Of a stretch of 59,386 bases of DNA, positions 24,966 through 33,115 are shown in pieces. Source of the stretch: a bacterium. GTDB taxonomy: Bacteria; UBP6; UBA1177. Positions within the stretch are counted from its first letter, which is position 1. Every line of letters starts with the position of its first letter. The stretch spans positions 1-59,386 of the forward strand of contig JAGCNV010000043.1 of assembly GCA_017645765.1 (NCBI GenBank). The letters run 5' to 3'. Under the pieces are notes generated by a model. The model was given only the letters and a program-made list of their open reading frames with translations. It did no database searches and was not told the DNA's origin. The translations under genes were made by a program, and so were the position numbers.

Positions 24966-25563
24966 AAACGTTACGGTTTTCGACCTTGAAACAACGGGAC
25001 TTTCGCCTGACTGCGGCGACAGAATAACCGAAATCGGCGCAATAAAACTGTGCGGCAACAAACTTTGCGGCGTTTTCCAGACTTTGGTTAATCCGGGGAG
25101 AAAAATACCAGATAAAATCGTCGAAATAACGGGAATCACCAATGAAATGGTTGCAGGAAAACCGACGATTTCGCAGGTGCTGCCGCTTTTTATGGATTTT
25201 GTTCAGGACGATCTTATCGCAGCGCACAACGCAAAATTCGACACCTCTTTTCTCCGCTACGAGCTGAAAGAATGCGGCATAAACAAAAATTTTGAAATTT
25301 ACTGCACACTCCTCAACTCGCGCAAAGAGGTCAAAACTTCAGCCAATTTCAGACTTTCGACTCTTAAGAACCATTTCAATTTAAAGCCGATGGGAGCGAT
25401 GCACCGCGCACTTTCCGATGCTTACGTCACGGCTCAGCTCTACCTCAAACTCACAAAAAACTGGGGAACAGACACTATGAGCCAGTTTGAAAAAGAGGTC
25501 GAACTCCTCATGAATTCAATGGATGAGGACGATATTTACCTTATTGATCCGAAAATCTGCTGA
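24955..25563 (+). CDS. DEDDh 3'-5' exonuclease (DnaQ/PolC epsilon-like)
   Basis: The 202-residue exonuclease shows all DEDDh motifs: VFDLETTGLSP (ExoI, Asp and Glu, about 8-18), LIAAHNAKFDTSFLRYEL (ExoII Asp, about 87-104) and GAMHRALSDAYVTAQLYL (ExoIII His and Asp, about 151-168). It resembles stand-alone epsilon-type proofreading or RNase T-like nucleases. The start lies inside DUF2062 by 11 bp. It is convergent and adjacent to the UvrD helicase gene, with stops one base apart. Confidence 0.92.
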   Translation: MQNRNVTVFDLETTGLSPDCGDRITEIGAIKLCGNKLCGVFQTLVNPGRKIPDKIVEITGITNEMVAGKPTISQVLPLFMDFVQDDLIAAHNAKFDTSFLRYELKECGINKNFEIYCTLLNSRKEVKTSANFRLSTLKNHFNLKPMGAMHRALSDAYVTAQLYLKLTKNWGTDTMSQFEKEVELLMNSMDEDDIYLIDPKIC

Positions 25564-27666
25564 TCACAGAATATCGTAGTAAGAATTTGATATTTCAGCC
25601 AGAAATCTGCTCGGCAGCGCCGTTGAATTGAGTTTTCCGTACATCAGTTTTATCTGCGGATAAGTGAGGAAAAGGCGCGATTTGGCACGTGAGCAGGCCA
25701 CGTAGAAAAGCCTGCGTTCTTCTTCGAGGTCGTCGATCTTCGTAACAGCTTTCTCGCTCGGGAAGCTCCCTTCGTTGAGGCTTATCACAAAAACAGTGTC
25801 CCACTCAAGCCCTTTAGCGCTGTGGATCGTCGAAAGAACCACTTTGTCGCGGTTTTCCGCTGCATCAGAGGTGACTTTCGAAGAACTGAGTTTTGAATCG
25901 GGCGGGTCAAGTGCGAAATCGGTAAGAAAATTTTCAAGGACGCGGTAGTTCGAGGCAAGCTGGATGAGAGTAGGAAAATCCTTCAGCCTGTCGTCTGAGT
26001 CGTCTTCAAGCTCTTCAAGTATCGGCTTATAAAATTCAATAATTATTTCAAGCACTTTTGTTATTTTAAGCTCGTCATTTGAAGCAGTTTCGAGCATTTC
26101 GCAAAGCCGCCTGAGTTCGCCGTAATACTTCTTTTTTGCGTGGGCTTCTATCGCTTGAGACCCTTTTTCGGCGAAACTTTCGGCAAGACGCGCCGCAGTA
26201 GCAGCCCCGATCCCCGGAACAAGCTTGAAAATGCGGTTGAGCGAAACCGAATCCTTTGAATTCTGGATCACTTTTGCATAACTCAAGACATCCTTTATAT
26301 GCCGTCTTTCAACAAATTTTATCCCGCCGTAGACCGCGAAATCTATGCCGCGCTTAAGAAGAGACGCCTGCACGAAATTGGCATGAAAACTCGAACGGTA
26401 AAGCACCGCGATCTCCTCAGGTTTTATACCGTTTTCAAGCAGTTTTTCGATTTCCGAAGCGACGAACTCCCCCTCGTCCTCAGCCGAAAGAAAGCGTTTC
26501 ACGACCGGCCTTCCCTTCACTCTCTCGATGTTGGAAACGAGCGCTTTTTCGTATGAAACATAAAAATTCTTTATTATCTCGTTCGTGTAATTGAGAAGAG
26601 TCCTTTCGGAGCGGTAGTTCCTGAAAAGCTTGATCAGACGGGCATCTTCCCACTTCTGAGGAAAGCGGAGAATGTTCTCGAAATTGGCACCTCTGAAAGC
26701 GTAAATACTCTGCGAATCGTCGCCTACGACCATGATGTTGCGGCTTTTCGCGGCAATCAGATCGGCGATTTTCCCCTGAAAAATGTTTGTGTCCTGATAC
26801 TCGTCGACCATGATGTATTCGTAGCGGTTCTGTATCCTTTCAAGGGCTTCCTGCGAGTTTTCAAGAAGCTTCAGAAACTTTTCGAGAAGGTCGTCGTAAT
26901 CAAGCATGTTGCGCTCCGCCTTGTATTTTTCGTAACCTTGCGCAATCTTCGTTATCACATCGGAAAACTCGCTGTATTTAGAATAGTAGCCGTCAATAAC
27001 TTCCGCGATCGGCTTCGCATGGTTGCGCGAACGGCTTATGATCTCGGCAATAGTCCCTTTTTTAGGCATCGCCTTCCCTGTTTTTTTAATGTCGAGAGTG
27101 TTTTTTATGAGGTCGATCATATCGGCAGAATCAACTTGATCACATATCGTGAAATTGGGCATGATCCCGATGAAACGCCCGTATTTTCTGAGCTGGATAT
27201 TTGCAAAACTGTGGAAAGTCCCGGCAGTTATCCTGTTTGCAGTCTCAGAGCCGATAAGCTGGTTCACGCGCTGAGTCATCTCGCCCGCTGCGCGCCTTGT
27301 GAAAGTGAGAAGAAGTATCGATTCCGGCCTTATCCCCTTCTGAAGCATGTAAGCCGTGCGGTAGACGATAGTTCTCGTCTTCCCGCTTCCCGCTCCTGCA
27401 ATTACAAGCACCGGCCCTGTGAGTGCAAAAACAGCGCTGCACTGAGCCGAATTGAGCTGGTTTTCATAAAGTTTCTCGATCTCCCCTTTTTTCAACGCCG
27501 GAGCATCGGAAGTGCGCTCCTCGATATTCTTTATCACCGTCCGCAGCTCTTTGTAACGATCCCTTTCGGCACTGTCGAGCTCAGGGAACTCATACTCCGC
27601 CGTATCGGATATAGACTGAACTTCTTCCAGCAGCTCCCCGTCATCTGAAACTATGTATCTCGCCAT
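25564..27666 (-). CDS. UvrD/Rep/PcrA-family SF1 DNA helicase
   Basis: The 700-residue helicase carries motif I AGAGSGKTR, motif Ia LLLTFTRRAAGEM, motif II VDEYQDTN, motif III VVGDDSQSIYAFRGA, motif IV LFRNYRS, motif V STIHSAKGLEWDTVFVISLNEG and motif VI EERRLFYVACSRAK. These translocate 3'-5' on single-stranded DNA in repair and replication restart. ATG 27666 (MARYIVSDDGE) was preferred to a TTG 57 bp upstream because the upstream residues look unrelated to the family. Its 5' end faces repeat array B across 79 bp, so the array may also influence this gene. Confidence 0.92.
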   Translation of the reverse strand: MARYIVSDDGELLEEVQSISDTAEYEFPELDSAERDRYKELRTVIKNIEERTSDAPALKKGEIEKLYENQLNSAQCSAVFALTGPVLVIAGAGSGKTRTIVYRTAYMLQKGIRPESILLLTFTRRAAGEMTQRVNQLIGSETANRITAGTFHSFANIQLRKYGRFIGIMPNFTICDQVDSADMIDLIKNTLDIKKTGKAMPKKGTIAEIISRSRNHAKPIAEVIDGYYSKYSEFSDVITKIAQGYEKYKAERNMLDYDDLLEKFLKLLENSQEALERIQNRYEYIMVDEYQDTNIFQGKIADLIAAKSRNIMVVGDDSQSIYAFRGANFENILRFPQKWEDARLIKLFRNYRSERTLLNYTNEIIKNFYVSYEKALVSNIERVKGRPVVKRFLSAEDEGEFVASEIEKLLENGIKPEEIAVLYRSSFHANFVQASLLKRGIDFAVYGGIKFVERRHIKDVLSYAKVIQNSKDSVSLNRIFKLVPGIGAATAARLAESFAEKGSQAIEAHAKKKYYGELRRLCEMLETASNDELKITKVLEIIIEFYKPILEELEDDSDDRLKDFPTLIQLASNYRVLENFLTDFALDPPDSKLSSSKVTSDAAENRDKVVLSTIHSAKGLEWDTVFVISLNEGSFPSEKAVTKIDDLEEERRLFYVACSRAKSRLFLTYPQIKLMYGKLNSTALPSRFLAEISNSYYDIL

Positions 27667-27744
27667 TTTACACCCGAAAAAATCAAACCGCGCTGATATT
27701 ACGGTTTTTAAAAAATCTGGCAACTGCTAAGGAAAGATTTTCGG

Positions 27745-27876
27745 AATGTTGAAAAAACGGCACTTTTTGCACTTCACAATGTTGAAAAAACAGTACTTTT
27801 TACACTTTTACATATTGAAAAAACTTTACTTTTTGTAGAAATTGATGTTGAAATAACGGTATTTTTTGATGGAGAG
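27745..27876 (+). repeat. 33-bp-period direct-repeat array B, upstream of the second AAA+/DUF4143 gene
   Basis: Four copies begin at 27745, 27778, 27811 and 27844, exactly 33 bp apart. The core is approximately ATGTTGAAAAAACGGTACTT plus three T; copy 3 starts ATATTG and copy 4 has one A to T change. Core bases are conserved while the 10-bp tails vary. The last unit runs into the GGAG of the ATPase B RBS. The repeat sequence differs from arrays A and C, although the period is the same. Confidence 0.93.
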
Positions 27877-27880
27877 TGCG

Positions 27881-29215
27881 ATGTTCAGACGTAAAGTTTA
27901 TGACGAACTGCTTAAGTGGAAAAAGGAATATGCCGGCAGATACGCCTGTCTTTTGGAAGGTGCACGCCGTGTCGGTAAATCGACGATTGCGGAAAATTTT
28001 GCAAAAAACGAATATGATTCCTACATCAGAATCGATTTTGCCGACATAACAGAAGAAATGCTTGATGTTTTCCGTGATATCGCAAAACCCGATATATTTT
28101 TTCTCCGTTTGCAGGCAGAAACCGGAATCACTCTAAAAAAAAGAAAATCCGTAATTATTTTTGATGAAATTCAGCTGAATCCGAAAGTTCGTCAGGCAAT
28201 CAAGTATCTTGTGAAAGACGGTCGTTACGACTATATCGAAACAGGCTCCCTCATTTCAATCAGAAAAAATGTGAAGGATATCGTGATTCCGTCAGAAGAG
28301 CACAAAATCAAGGTCTATCCGATGGATTTTGAGGAATTTTCATGGGCTACTGGTAAAGATCCGGATACTTTGCGGCAGCTTTTTAAAGCGGGAATACAGG
28401 CCGGAAATGCACTCAACAGAAGTCTGATGCGTGATTTCAGGATATATATGGCTGTTGGCGGAATGCCGCAGGCAGTTGAGGCCTACATCAAAAGCAACAA
28501 CTTCAATCATGTTGACAGCGTGAAAAAAGAGATCATTGACCTTTATCTTGACGATTTGATGAAACTCGATCCAACAGGCAGGCTTTCCGCGATATACGAC
28601 TCCGTTCCGAGCCAGCTCGCGCTGAAAAAAAAGCGTTTTATCGTCTCTTCAGCAACTGGAAAGCAGAAAACCGGCAGGGATGACGAACGTATTTTCGAAC
28701 TCATCGACTCAAGAATGGTCATTCCGTGCTGGCATGTCGCAAATCCTGGAACAACACTTGCGCTGACAAAGGAAATTGACAAGTTTAAACTCTATCTTTC
28801 CGATACCGGGCTTTTTGTCACTATGATGATTGCGAAAGAACCTGAAAAAGCGGCAGATATCTACAAAAAGTTTTTAGGGGACAAACTTCCGGCAGATCTG
28901 GGTTATCTCTACGAAAACGCGGCTGCGCAGATATTCGCTTCACACGGCAAGGAACTTTACTATCACACATGGCGGAAAGAAAACAGCACACACAGTTACG
29001 AAATCGATTTTCTCCTTTCCAGCGGCAGCAAAATCGTCCCGGTAGAAGTGAAATCCTCCGAAACAAGAAACCACGAATCAATCGAGAGATTTTCCGAAAA
29101 ATACAAACAGTATGTCGGCAGACGGTATCTTTTTTCCCGGAAAGATGTCGCTAGCGACGGCCAGTTGCAGCTGAAACCAATCTATATGCTCCCTTTCGCG
29201 GCGGAAGAGATTTAA
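27881..29215 (+). CDS. AAA+ ATPase with DUF4143 C-terminal domain, paralogue B
   Basis: The 444-residue protein has Walker A GARRVGKS (27-34), Walker B VIIFDEIQL (about 90-98), DGRYDYIETGSLISIRKN (about 111-128) and VYPMDFEEFSWATG (about 142-155). The C-terminal nuclease-like core reads YEIDFLLSSGSKIVPVEVKSSE, with D and ExK retained. The ATG at 27881 has GGAGAG 5 nt upstream and is preferred to an ATG at 27869 that would overlap that RBS. It shares long identical stretches with paralogue C, which lies tail to tail with it, so these two are recent relatives or were acquired together. Biological function unknown. Confidence 0.9.
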   Translation: MFRRKVYDELLKWKKEYAGRYACLLEGARRVGKSTIAENFAKNEYDSYIRIDFADITEEMLDVFRDIAKPDIFFLRLQAETGITLKKRKSVIIFDEIQLNPKVRQAIKYLVKDGRYDYIETGSLISIRKNVKDIVIPSEEHKIKVYPMDFEEFSWATGKDPDTLRQLFKAGIQAGNALNRSLMRDFRIYMAVGGMPQAVEAYIKSNNFNHVDSVKKEIIDLYLDDLMKLDPTGRLSAIYDSVPSQLALKKKRFIVSSATGKQKTGRDDERIFELIDSRMVIPCWHVANPGTTLALTKEIDKFKLYLSDTGLFVTMMIAKEPEKAADIYKKFLGDKLPADLGYLYENAAAQIFASHGKELYYHTWRKENSTHSYEIDFLLSSGSKIVPVEVKSSETRNHESIERFSEKYKQYVGRRYLFSRKDVASDGQLQLKPIYMLPFAAEEI

Positions 29216-29228
29216 TTTCATTCCGAGA

Positions 29229-29260
29229 TACCACCAAATTTGGTGGTACTGTTACCACTA
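29229..29260. other. 20-bp perfect palindrome with overlapping second hairpin between convergent ATPase genes
   Basis: TACCACCAAATTTGGTGGTA (29229-29248) is its own reverse complement. Its right arm also pairs with a following TACCAC (GTGGTA-CTGT-TACCAC, about 29243-29258), so two exclusive hairpins are possible. It lies 13 bp after the ATPase B stop and about 30 bp from the ATPase C stop. No T-tract follows on either strand, so a bidirectional terminator is possible but atypical. Confidence 0.7.
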
Positions 29261-29291
29261 AAAACGATAAGCGATTTTTGCTTTTCAGAAA

Positions 29292-30644
29292 TTACAATAA
29301 TCCGGTCATATAAACCGGAAGATAAAGGATTCCCTCCTTTTCAGAGAGATTTTCGGTGTGGAGCACAAACGGAATGTTGGCTTGACCACTGAATTTATTG
29401 CGGAACTTGTTTATCGACGAAAGAGTGTAGTTTTTTCCCGACTTGACCTCAAGCGGAGAAATGTTGTGCCTGTCGGTGACTTTTGACTTGGCAAGGAGAA
29501 AATCTATTTCCATTCTCGAATTTCTGTCGGTTTTTGACGCATTGGAATAAAAATAAAGTTTGCGTTCGTTTGCAGCGAGCATCTGCGCCACTATGTTCTC
29601 GAAAAGCATCCCTTCGTTGACTTCGAGTTTTCCGAAAAGGAGTTTTTTGTAGATTTCCTCGGTCACGATCCCGTTTTCATCAAATGCGTGGCTTATCAAA
29701 AGGCCTGTATCACCCATATAAATTTTCATCGAAGAGTTGTCACGGTTGAGTCCGAGTCCGATATTCGGCTCGGTTGAATTGTAGCAGATGTTGACAATCA
29801 TTGAATCTTTCAGCCACAAGAACGCGCTTTCATAGTCTCTTGATTTAATTCCCTTGCCCAATGCGGAAAGTACAAATTTTTTCTCGTGCTTTGAAAGTTG
29901 TGCGGGAATTTCATCAAAAATTCCGAGTACTTTAGCTTCATAACCCGCAGCATGCTTGGCAATATCGGCGCGGTAAAGAAAAAGGATATCTCTTTTTACG
30001 GCATCCACAGCCTCAAAATCTTTTGAAACCAGGTATTCGCTTACAGCCTGCGGCATTCCGCCGACAATCATATATTCTCGAAAAAGAGTCATCGCCTTGC
30101 GGTGAAGGGCCTGAGAAAGCGGCTGTTTTTTCTCAAAACAGGTTTTAATCACTTCCCAAAGCGTTTCTTCTCCCGAAGCCCACAGAAATTCCTCAAAATC
30201 CATAGGATACATTTTCAAGTGCCGCTCTTCCGAAGGAATAACGATGTCTTTTACATTCTTCCGGATTGAAAGGAGAGAACCTGTTTCAATGTAGTCGTAC
30301 CGACCGTCCGCCACTAAAAATTTTATCGCGGCACGGGCTCTCGGACAAAGCTGTACTTCGTCAAAAATTATAACGGATTCCCTTTCATAAAGTTTAACAT
30401 TGTAGGCAGCCGTAAGAAACATGAAAAGCGAATCCAGATCCCTCAGATTCTGCTCGAAAAGCTCGGTTATTTCGCGTCCTGCCTCGTTGAAATCAATCAA
30501 AATGTAAGATTTATAGTTTGTTTTCGCAAACTCTTCTGCTGCATAGCTTTTTCCGACACGCCTCGCGCCGTCAATAAGCAGAGCCGTTTTTCCGTTGCTT
30601 TTACGCTTCCAATCAGCCATTTTTTCAAGGATTTTTCTTTTCAT
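29292..30644 (-). CDS. AAA+ ATPase with DUF4143 C-terminal domain, paralogue C
   Basis: The 450-residue protein has Walker A GARRVGKS (26-33), Walker B VIIFDEVQL, DGRYDYIETGSLLSIRKN, MYPMDFEEFLWASG, REYMIVGGMPQAVSEYL, and a C-terminal core MEIDFLLAKSKV...ISPLEVKSGKNY with D and ExK intact. ATG 30644 follows GGGAGAG by about 6 nt. The frame is also open upstream through array C, encoding a Cys/Lys-rich 11-residue repeat (IWCxKRCxKI), so an N-terminal extension from an alternative start cannot be excluded; homologous starts argue for 30644. It is convergent with paralogue B. Confidence 0.9.
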   Translation of the reverse strand: MKRKILEKMADWKRKSNGKTALLIDGARRVGKSYAAEEFAKTNYKSYILIDFNEAGREITELFEQNLRDLDSLFMFLTAAYNVKLYERESVIIFDEVQLCPRARAAIKFLVADGRYDYIETGSLLSIRKNVKDIVIPSEERHLKMYPMDFEEFLWASGEETLWEVIKTCFEKKQPLSQALHRKAMTLFREYMIVGGMPQAVSEYLVSKDFEAVDAVKRDILFLYRADIAKHAAGYEAKVLGIFDEIPAQLSKHEKKFVLSALGKGIKSRDYESAFLWLKDSMIVNICYNSTEPNIGLGLNRDNSSMKIYMGDTGLLISHAFDENGIVTEEIYKKLLFGKLEVNEGMLFENIVAQMLAANERKLYFYSNASKTDRNSRMEIDFLLAKSKVTDRHNISPLEVKSGKNYTLSSINKFRNKFSGQANIPFVLHTENLSEKEGILYLPVYMTGLL

Positions 30645-30660
30645 AAGAACTCTCCCACAC

Positions 30661-30758
30661 ATCGATTCGCACCAAATCGCGATTTTTATACATCGTTTTT
30701 TGCACCAAATCAAGATTTTTACACATCGTTTTTCGCACCAAATCGCGATTTTTGGTGA
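30661..30758 (-). repeat. 33-bp-period direct-repeat array C, upstream of the third AAA+/DUF4143 gene
   Basis: On the + strand GCACCAAATCGCGATTTTT begins at 30669, 30702 and 30735, exactly 33 bp apart; copy 2 has AA in place of the central GC. The intervening RYACATCG plus T-run is also conserved, and a shortened form of it (ACACATCGATTC) precedes the first core. The AAATCGCGATTT part of copies 1 and 3 is a perfect palindrome. Read in the sense of the ATPase, the array ends about 11 nt before its RBS. The other 158 bp up to 30916 hold nothing recognisable beyond the next gene's RBS. Confidence 0.93.
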
Positions 30759-30916
30759 TTTTTACATTTTCTGAAGTTCAGAACGGCTTATTCCGATATT
30801 TTATAATAAAACAAGATTATTGTTGAACCCAAGCGGCGTTAAAAAACAAAAAACTTTCAAATTTTCGAAAAAATGCTAATAAAGCGCGTCTTTTTTGTTG
30901 TTTTAAGGAAGAAACC

Positions 30917-32314
30917 ATGAATATGAATCCGAAAGATAAAATCAAAATTCCGGCTCAGATAATGCCGACGCTCGATCCGGGCTTCAGAAAGCATACTTTC
31001 GACGAGGTTCCGGTGGGTTACGGCGAGGATTCTGCTATCCTGGAGGCGTGGAGATGTCTCGGGTGCAAAAACGCACCGTGCGTCAAGGGATGTCCGGTAA
31101 ACATCGACATTCCTAAAGTCATGAAGCTGACGGCGGAAAGGCGTTTCGTCGAGGCGCTGCAGGTAATCCGCCAGGACAATTCGCTTCCTGCTGTGTGCGG
31201 TCGCGTCTGTCCTCAGGAAAACCAGTGCCAGAAAAACTGCAAGATGGGAAAAATCAATTCTCCTGTATCTATCGGAAATATCGAGAGATTTTTGGCAGAC
31301 AACTTTTCAAACGAGCTGCCTAAACCGAAAATAGATTCTTCGACAGGCAAAAAAATCGCAATCGCGGGAAGCGGTCCAGGCGGTCTTGCCTGCGCTTATC
31401 AGTCGGCTCTGTACGGTCACAAGGTCACTGTTTTCGAGGCTCTGCACGAGCCGGGCGGCGTTCTGGCTTACGGAATCCCCGCATTCAGGCTTCCGCGCAA
31501 AATCGTTGCCGAGGAAATCAAGATTTTGAAAAAGTACGGTGTCGAATTCAGGATGAACACTATCATCGGAAAAACGATTTCCGTTGAAGAAATCCTCAAT
31601 GAATTTGATGCTTTGTATATCGGAACAGGAGCGGGGGTTCCGTCATTTCCGGGAATTCCGGGAGAAGATCTTCCGGGTGTTTATTCGGCAAACGAATATC
31701 TTACCCGCGCAAACCTGATGCACGCAGGCAAACTTTGGAGCAAAACTCCGATCACAGTCGGAAAAACGACTGTAGTCATCGGCGGCGGAAATGTCGCGAT
31801 GGATGCGGCAAGAGTCGCACTCAGACTCGGAAGCGAACGCGTAGTTATCGCATACCGCAGGCTTGAAGCCGATATGCCGGTGCGCCGTGAAGAGCTTCTG
31901 CATGCGAGAGAAGAAGGGATCGAAACGATTTTCCTTATCTCTCCGATCGAAATCATCGAAGGCGACAAAGGGCATGTTGCAAGCATCGTTTTCAGAAAAA
32001 TGAGAGCCGAAGAAGATCCCAAAGGGGGCAGAAGCAAGATTTTCGAGACGGACGAAACTTTCACGATGGATTGCGAAGTTGTCATTTTCGCGACGGGAAC
32101 GAGCCCGAACCCGACTTTGACAAGCAACTGCAGAGAACTCGAAGTCAACAGAAAAGGCTGCATTGTGGTCAATCCCGAAACCTGCGCGACGAACATTCCG
32201 CATGTCTATGCCGGAGGTGATGCGGTAAGCGGCGCTTCGACCGTAATTCTTGCGATGTCAAACGGAAAGACAGCTGCGAATGCGATAAATGAAATGTTTA
32301 ATAAATCTAATTAG
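30917..32314 (+). CDS. gltD: NADPH-dependent glutamate synthase small subunit/NfnB-type flavoprotein
   Basis: The 465-residue oxidoreductase has the N-terminal Fe-S domain with CLGCKNAPCVKGCP (about 48-61) and CGRVCPQENQCQKNC (about 94-108), then FAD-binding IAGSGPGGLACAYQ (about 151-164), NAD(P)-binding VVIGGGNVAMDAARVALRLG (about 290-309) and a closing AGGDAVSGASTVILAM. This layout is shared by GltD, stand-alone GltA/SudA and the NfnB subunit of electron-bifurcating transhydrogenase. No large glutamate synthase subunit or NfnA partner lies nearby, so the physiological role is open, and the symbol is only a family label. Confidence 0.88.
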   Translation: MNMNPKDKIKIPAQIMPTLDPGFRKHTFDEVPVGYGEDSAILEAWRCLGCKNAPCVKGCPVNIDIPKVMKLTAERRFVEALQVIRQDNSLPAVCGRVCPQENQCQKNCKMGKINSPVSIGNIERFLADNFSNELPKPKIDSSTGKKIAIAGSGPGGLACAYQSALYGHKVTVFEALHEPGGVLAYGIPAFRLPRKIVAEEIKILKKYGVEFRMNTIIGKTISVEEILNEFDALYIGTGAGVPSFPGIPGEDLPGVYSANEYLTRANLMHAGKLWSKTPITVGKTTVVIGGGNVAMDAARVALRLGSERVVIAYRRLEADMPVRREELLHAREEGIETIFLISPIEIIEGDKGHVASIVFRKMRAEEDPKGGRSKIFETDETFTMDCEVVIFATGTSPNPTLTSNCRELEVNRKGCIVVNPETCATNIPHVYAGGDAVSGASTVILAMSNGKTAANAINEMFNKSN

Positions 32315-32323
32315 TTAAGCAAA

Positions 32324-33076
32324 ATGAAAAAAATCATCTATCTTTTTCTAGTCCTTATTTTTTCTCTCATTTCCTGCTCGAAAGATGCCGCTCCGGAAAG
32401 TCGTAAGGCGGTTGAAAAGCAGCCTTTTCCGATAAAAACCGACACTGGAAAAGCATTCACGGCACCAGAAAAAAAGGGAAACGATCAGGCTGAACCGAAG
32501 AAAGAACAAACGACTGACAAAAAGCTGAAAGAGGCAGATGAATCAATTGCCGACAGCTTCATCCAACACGGAAAAGGTTCAGTTCTGCACCCTTCCGACA
32601 AGCTCAACCAAAACGAAATGACCCACGGCAAATACAAAATCAACGAACCGGACTACGATATGCCGCCGCGTCCTATCGAATTCAAAAGCCTGAAAAAAGT
32701 TTATACTTACTTCAGACTGAAGGAAAAACTGCCGGAACCTGTAGTCGAATCACTGAACGGCTCACTCGTCACAATGGTCGGCGCCGTAATGCCGTTTGAA
32801 AAGATTCCGGAAGACGGAAAATTCTCGACATTCTGGCTCTCGAATCCGGCAATAGTCCTCAAAGGATGCGTTTTCTGCAATCCGCCGACAATGGGCGATA
32901 TCGTTTATGCTTACAAAGATGCAGGTGAAATTCCTTTTGAATTTGACCGTGAAAAACTTTTCAAACAGGTACTTTTAGTTCAGGTCACGGGGCGTTTTTT
33001 CTTCGGTCCCGACACGATAAACGGGCAGACATTTCTCAACAGCATATTAGTCAAAAAAATAGAAATATTAAATTAA
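32324..33076 (+). CDS. lipoprotein with DUF3299-like C-terminal domain
   Basis: The 250-residue protein has a lipoprotein signal (IFSLISCSKDA, Cys at about 19), a Lys/Glu/Pro linker to about residue 90, then a compact domain. In that domain LVTMVGAVMPFEKI (about 148-161) and FWLSNPAIVLKGCVFCNPPTMGDIVYAY (about 170-197) resemble the DUF3299 pattern of a conserved strand followed by a Cys and Pro-Pro segment. DUF3299 proteins often lie next to FtsX-like ABC transporters with His-rich partners, exactly as here. A metal-related periplasmic role is inferred. The gene follows gltD by 9 bp. Confidence 0.6.
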   Translation: MKKIIYLFLVLIFSLISCSKDAAPESRKAVEKQPFPIKTDTGKAFTAPEKKGNDQAEPKKEQTTDKKLKEADESIADSFIQHGKGSVLHPSDKLNQNEMTHGKYKINEPDYDMPPRPIEFKSLKKVYTYFRLKEKLPEPVVESLNGSLVTMVGAVMPFEKIPEDGKFSTFWLSNPAIVLKGCVFCNPPTMGDIVYAYKDAGEIPFEFDREKLFKQVLLVQVTGRFFFGPDTINGQTFLNSILVKKIEILN

Positions 33077-33115
33077 CTACTTGATTTTATTCTGTAAAAA
33101 AGTATTTGAGGCATC

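Noticed and set aside
22741-30758. The 33-bp arrays as CRISPR
   Set aside because: Repeats are only 18-23 bp with 10-15 bp AT-rich intervals that are themselves related, copy number is 3-4, repeats differ between arrays, and there are no cas genes.
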